DNA of 64,000 nucleotides from Mycolicibacterium canariasense (lineage in GTDB: Bacteria > Actinomycetota > Actinomycetes > Mycobacteriales > Mycobacteriaceae), in contig NZ_LQOL01000003.1 of assembly GCF_002101555.1 (NCBI RefSeq), positions 62,001 through 126,000 of the forward strand, given 5' to 3'. The notes under the pieces are model-generated. The model was not told the origin of the DNA. It searched no databases and saw only the letters and a program-made list of their open reading frames with translations. Below, one piece after another: positions 61,584 to 64,000 of this stretch. The position numbers and the translations under genes are program-made. Position 1 is the stretch's first letter, and every line of letters begins with the position of its first letter.

Positions 61584-62456
61584 ATGGGCAAGCATCTGGA
61601 CCGCGCCAGAGCGCATTTCGGCCGGGATGCCGGCGCACTGCTCGACGGTGGTCGGTACGCGCTGGTGCACACCCGCAGCCTGGAACTCGACGACCTGCGA
61701 CCCTATGTGCCCGGTGACGACGTCCGCGATATCGACTGGAAGGCCACCGCCCGGTCCGGTCACACCCTGATCAAACGGTTCGTCTCGGAGAAACACCACA
61801 AGGTGCTGGTGGTGGCCGACACCGGGCGCAACGCCACCGCCCTGGCCCCCTCCGGTGAGCTCAAGCGTGACGTGGCGGCCAATCTGATCGGCGCGGTCGG
61901 CCTCATCACGCTGCCCCGATCCGACCAGATCGGCATGGTGGCCGGTGATGCTCGCGGCTGCGTGGACATCCGGCTGCGCCGCGGTGAGCCGCACGTCGAG
62001 TACCTGCTGCACCGCTACCACCAGCACAGCAGCAGCCGTCCCGGGCCGAGCGACATTGCCGTGCAACTCGATTGGGTAGCGCACCATTATCGGCACCGAC
62101 TGCTGATCGTGGTGGTGGCCGACGAACCCGAACCCGGTCCGGCGCTCGGTGATGTGCTGGATCGGCTGACCGCCCGGCACGATGTGCTGTGGACGATGAT
62201 CACCGACATGCCCGCGGTGTCCGCCGTCGACGACGAACGGGCGGGTTTCGACGTGGCCGGTGGCGGGTTCGTGTTCGGCGGCGCCGACCTGGGCGAGACG
62301 GTGATCCAGGCGTATCGAAAGTCCGAACAGCGCCGGCGGCAGGATGTTTCGGAGTTCCTCACGATGCGCGGCGTCGTGCACGGCGCCTTCGGTAGCAGCG
62401 CGGGCATCAGGACGGGACTGACCGGCATGACGGAGGTGTATGCCCGTGCCCGTTGA
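61584..62456 (+). CDS. DUF58 domain protein
   Basis: A 290-residue protein with the DUF58 motif (LELDDLRPYVPGDDVRDIDWKATARSGH, followed by VLVVADTGRNA). DUF58/VWA-like proteins are the usual partners of MoxR ATPases. It starts 6 bases after moxR and overlaps the next gene by 17 bases. A role in chaperoning or cofactor insertion is known only for the family in general. Confidence 0.9.
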   Translation: MGKHLDRARAHFGRDAGALLDGGRYALVHTRSLELDDLRPYVPGDDVRDIDWKATARSGHTLIKRFVSEKHHKVLVVADTGRNATALAPSGELKRDVAANLIGAVGLITLPRSDQIGMVAGDARGCVDIRLRRGEPHVEYLLHRYHQHSSSRPGPSDIAVQLDWVAHHYRHRLLIVVVADEPEPGPALGDVLDRLTARHDVLWTMITDMPAVSAVDDERAGFDVAGGGFVFGGADLGETVIQAYRKSEQRRRQDVSEFLTMRGVVHGAFGSSAGIRTGLTGMTEVYARAR

Positions 62457-62916
62457 CCTGCTGCGCTACGTCACCGGGCCGGAACCGTACTCCCGTACCT
62501 GGTTGTGGGTGGCGGCGCTGGCCCTGATCGTCCTGGTGCTTTGGTACGCAGGGGTTTTCGTCTACACCGCACCCGGGCGGCGGCCGACCGTGCCGCTGCT
62601 GTCCACCGCGCGCGACCAGCTGATCAGGCGGCGCGCCGCCCGCGCCATCGGTGCGATCGCGCAGCGCTACCGGCGTGGTGAACTCGCCGCGGCGCCCGCC
62701 GGCGCGGCCGTCAGCAGCGAGCTGCGGAGATTCTTGCACCGCAGCACCGGGCTGCGCGCCGAGTACATGCACCTGAGTGCCATCGCCAACAGCGAACTCG
62801 CACCGGCCGCGCCGGTTCTCGCTGATCTGGTCGATGCGCAGTTCAACGCTTCGTCGACGGTGGACGTCGCCGCGGCCAGCGACCGAGCCGAGGAGCTGGT
62901 CCGCACGTGGACCTGA
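62440..62916 (+). CDS. Membrane-anchored protein of the MoxR operon
   Basis: A 158-residue protein with one TM helix near residues 20-42 (TWLWVAALALIVLVLWYAGVF) and an Arg/Ala-rich cytoplasmic helical domain (DQLIRRRAARAIGAIAQRYRRGELAAA). Its type and place match the DUF4381/BatD-like small subunits of MoxR operons. GGAGG lies 4 bases upstream of the ATG at 62440. It overlaps both neighbours. Confidence 0.82.
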   Translation: MPVPVDLLRYVTGPEPYSRTWLWVAALALIVLVLWYAGVFVYTAPGRRPTVPLLSTARDQLIRRRAARAIGAIAQRYRRGELAAAPAGAAVSSELRRFLHRSTGLRAEYMHLSAIANSELAPAAPVLADLVDAQFNASSTVDVAAASDRAEELVRTWT

Positions 62917-63863
62917 ACTGGTGGGTGGTGGCGATCGCCGGCTGCGTGGCACTGGCGGCGGTGATCGCCGCAGCGGCGCTGTGGCCGACCGCCGACGAAC
63001 ACCGCCGGCTACGCCCGCTGGCGAATACCACGCGGCTGACCCGGTTGCCGGAATATCGTCGCGCGGTGCGGCTGCGCACGTTGTGGCTGGCGGTGACGGC
63101 GCTGCTGCTCGTCACCGGATTCGCCGCGGCGACGCTTGCGGCGGCCCGACCTTCCGGCCTGCCGTCGGCGGCGAACGGCCACCTGGCACAACGGGCCGAG
63201 GACATCATGGTGTGCGCGGGTGCCCCGGCCTCGGACCCGGCGGTGGCAGCGGTACTGCAGTACTTCGCCGAGAGCACACCCGGATTCGGAGCGGAGCGGA
63301 TCGGACTGACATCGGCGAACCGCCGGGTCATCCCGCTGACCCGTGACTATCAGTATGCAGCAGCACAATTCGCCGCCGCCGCGCGTCCGGGCGCGGGGCT
63401 GATCGCGAATGTCTCCTACACCGACTACGCCGGGGATGTGGACGACGTGCTGGCCATGTGCCTCACCGGATTCCCGGATTTCGGTGCACCACCGGGCAAT
63501 CCGCGATCGCTCATCTACGTCGGGCCCGCGGCGTTGCGCCGGCCCGGGGATCAGCGAGCCCAGCTGTTCACTGCCGACCGGCTCCGCGAGCTCGCCGAGA
63601 CCGCCGGGGTGCAGGTGAACGCCGTGGTCGTGGGTCCGGACAACGGCACCCTCGACGGACTGGTCCGGGCGACCGGCGGCTCGGCCGTGCCGGCCGAGCC
63701 GAACACCGCCGCGCGGCTGGCCGAGATCAGGTCCCACCCGCCCGCGGCATCCGCCGCCGGGGACGTGGCCACCCGCACCGTGGAATCGCCAGACATCCCA
63801 CTGGTCCTGGCGATGCTCGCGGTGACGGGCCTGCTGTTCTGGCATACGGTGGTGCGCCGATGA
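62907..63863 (+). CDS. Membrane protein of the MoxR operon (VWA-like domain)
   Basis: A 318-residue protein with TM helices near residues 8-26 and 60-80 and one at the C-terminus, and a Rossmann-like external domain (AQRAEDIMVCAGAPASDPAVAA; SLIYVGPAALRR). It has no clear MIDAS motif (DxSxS), so metal binding is doubtful. It begins with GTG and overlaps the gene before by 10 bases and the next by 4. Confidence 0.78.
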   Translation: MDLNWWVVAIAGCVALAAVIAAAALWPTADEHRRLRPLANTTRLTRLPEYRRAVRLRTLWLAVTALLLVTGFAAATLAAARPSGLPSAANGHLAQRAEDIMVCAGAPASDPAVAAVLQYFAESTPGFGAERIGLTSANRRVIPLTRDYQYAAAQFAAAARPGAGLIANVSYTDYAGDVDDVLAMCLTGFPDFGAPPGNPRSLIYVGPAALRRPGDQRAQLFTADRLRELAETAGVQVNAVVVGPDNGTLDGLVRATGGSAVPAEPNTAARLAEIRSHPPAASAAGDVATRTVESPDIPLVLAMLAVTGLLFWHTVVRR

Positions 63864-64000
63864 GATTCCTGCCCGTCCTGCACCCCCTGCTGTTGCTGGT
63901 GTTGACCGCGGCGATCCTGTGGTGTGTCGGGGTGGCGCTGGTGCGTATCAGATCCACCGGGTGGTCGCGGAAGGCGTTGTGGCGCTGGGCCGGTCTCTCC
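63860..64000 (+). CDS. N-terminus of next MoxR-operon protein, truncated by window edge
   Basis: The ATG overlaps the preceding stop as ATGA. The visible 47 residues hold a hydrophobic helix (LHPLLLLVLTAAILWCVGVAL) and a basic loop. VWA-domain proteins of MoxR operons often start this way, but the domain itself lies beyond the window. Confidence 0.65.
   Translation, partial: MRFLPVLHPLLLLVLTAAILWCVGVALVRIRSTGWSRKALWRWAGLS

Noticed and set aside
1..64000. CRISPR arrays, tRNA/rRNA genes, insertion sequences, prophage
   Set aside because: No regularly spaced repeats with unique spacers, no cloverleaf or rRNA-like stretch, and no transposase or integrase reading frame were found by eye. The 30-bp-period repeats at 45-46 kb have near-identical units without spacers and are coding.

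Overview
This 64 kb window is a high-GC chromosomal segment of a rapidly growing, probably pigmented mycobacterium (Mycolicibacterium-like). The evidence is an MmpS/MmpL pair, cutinase-like hydrolases, a CelA1-type GH6 cellulase, a HelD-type RNA polymerase-associated ATPase, a fused HadA/HadB-like dehydratase, F420-type LLM oxidoreductases, a DUF3159 membrane protein, frequent GTG/TTG starts and ATGA/GTGA start-stop overlaps. I found no rRNA, tRNA, CRISPR, insertion sequence or prophage.

Layout. 1-7.8 kb: a lipoprotein fragment, a P-loop kinase, a Ca2+/cation antiporter, an ABC-F ATPase and mmpS-mmpL. 7.3-14.6 kb: a membrane protein, the dehydratase, a TetR regulator, a lipoprotein, a Tat-exported purple-acid-phosphatase-like enzyme, GH6 cellulase and a second secreted glycosidase. 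15.1-24.8 kb (minus strand): a tightly coupled carotenoid operon, SRPBCC - APC permease - idi - crtE - crtI - crtB - crtYc - crtYd - crtU - Rieske oxygenase - small membrane protein. Its gene content predicts an aromatic carotenoid (isorenieratene type), possibly modified further by the Rieske enzyme. A GAF-ANTAR regulator diverges from its head.

25-35 kb: a DHA2 exporter with a winged-helix-like tail, an unknown gene behind a consensus-perfect SigF-type promoter, a DUF2795 - TPP enzyme - PfpI operon behind another SigF-type promoter, a phospholipase-D protein and an amidohydrolase. Two duplicated transcription units in this stretch each encode a 55-residue secreted peptide. Each has a nearly identical promoter block and a related terminator. 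This peptide pair is the strongest candidate here for something undescribed.

35-42 kb: an LLM oxidoreductase, a VOC protein, a decayed YCII / ECF-sigma pair, a TetR regulator divergent from an aldo-keto reductase - SDR pair, another SDR and a GH16 glucanase. 42-51 kb: an MFS transporter fused to a universal-stress domain, a cyclase-like protein and HelD (both carrying the same 30-bp-period micro-repeat in different reading frames), two cutinase-family enzymes, and a PadR regulator divergent from an NTF2/LLM pair. 51-60 kb: a DUF3516 helicase, a Ser/Thr kinase with a duplicated cysteine-bearing sensor, a lipoprotein, a PhyH-type dioxygenase, and an acyl-CoA dehydrogenase with its TetR regulator. 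59.9 kb to the end: DUF3159, then a MoxR - DUF58 - membrane protein - VWA-type operon that runs off the edge.

Several parts appear to share a stress/stationary-phase (SigF-like) programme: the carotenoid operon, the ANTAR gene, the unknown gene at 28 kb and the DUF2795/TPP operon. This is inferred from promoter-like motifs found by eye. Gene starts were chosen from visible Shine-Dalgarno sequences, start-stop overlaps and known family N-termini. No database search was possible, so family names rest on recognised motifs.
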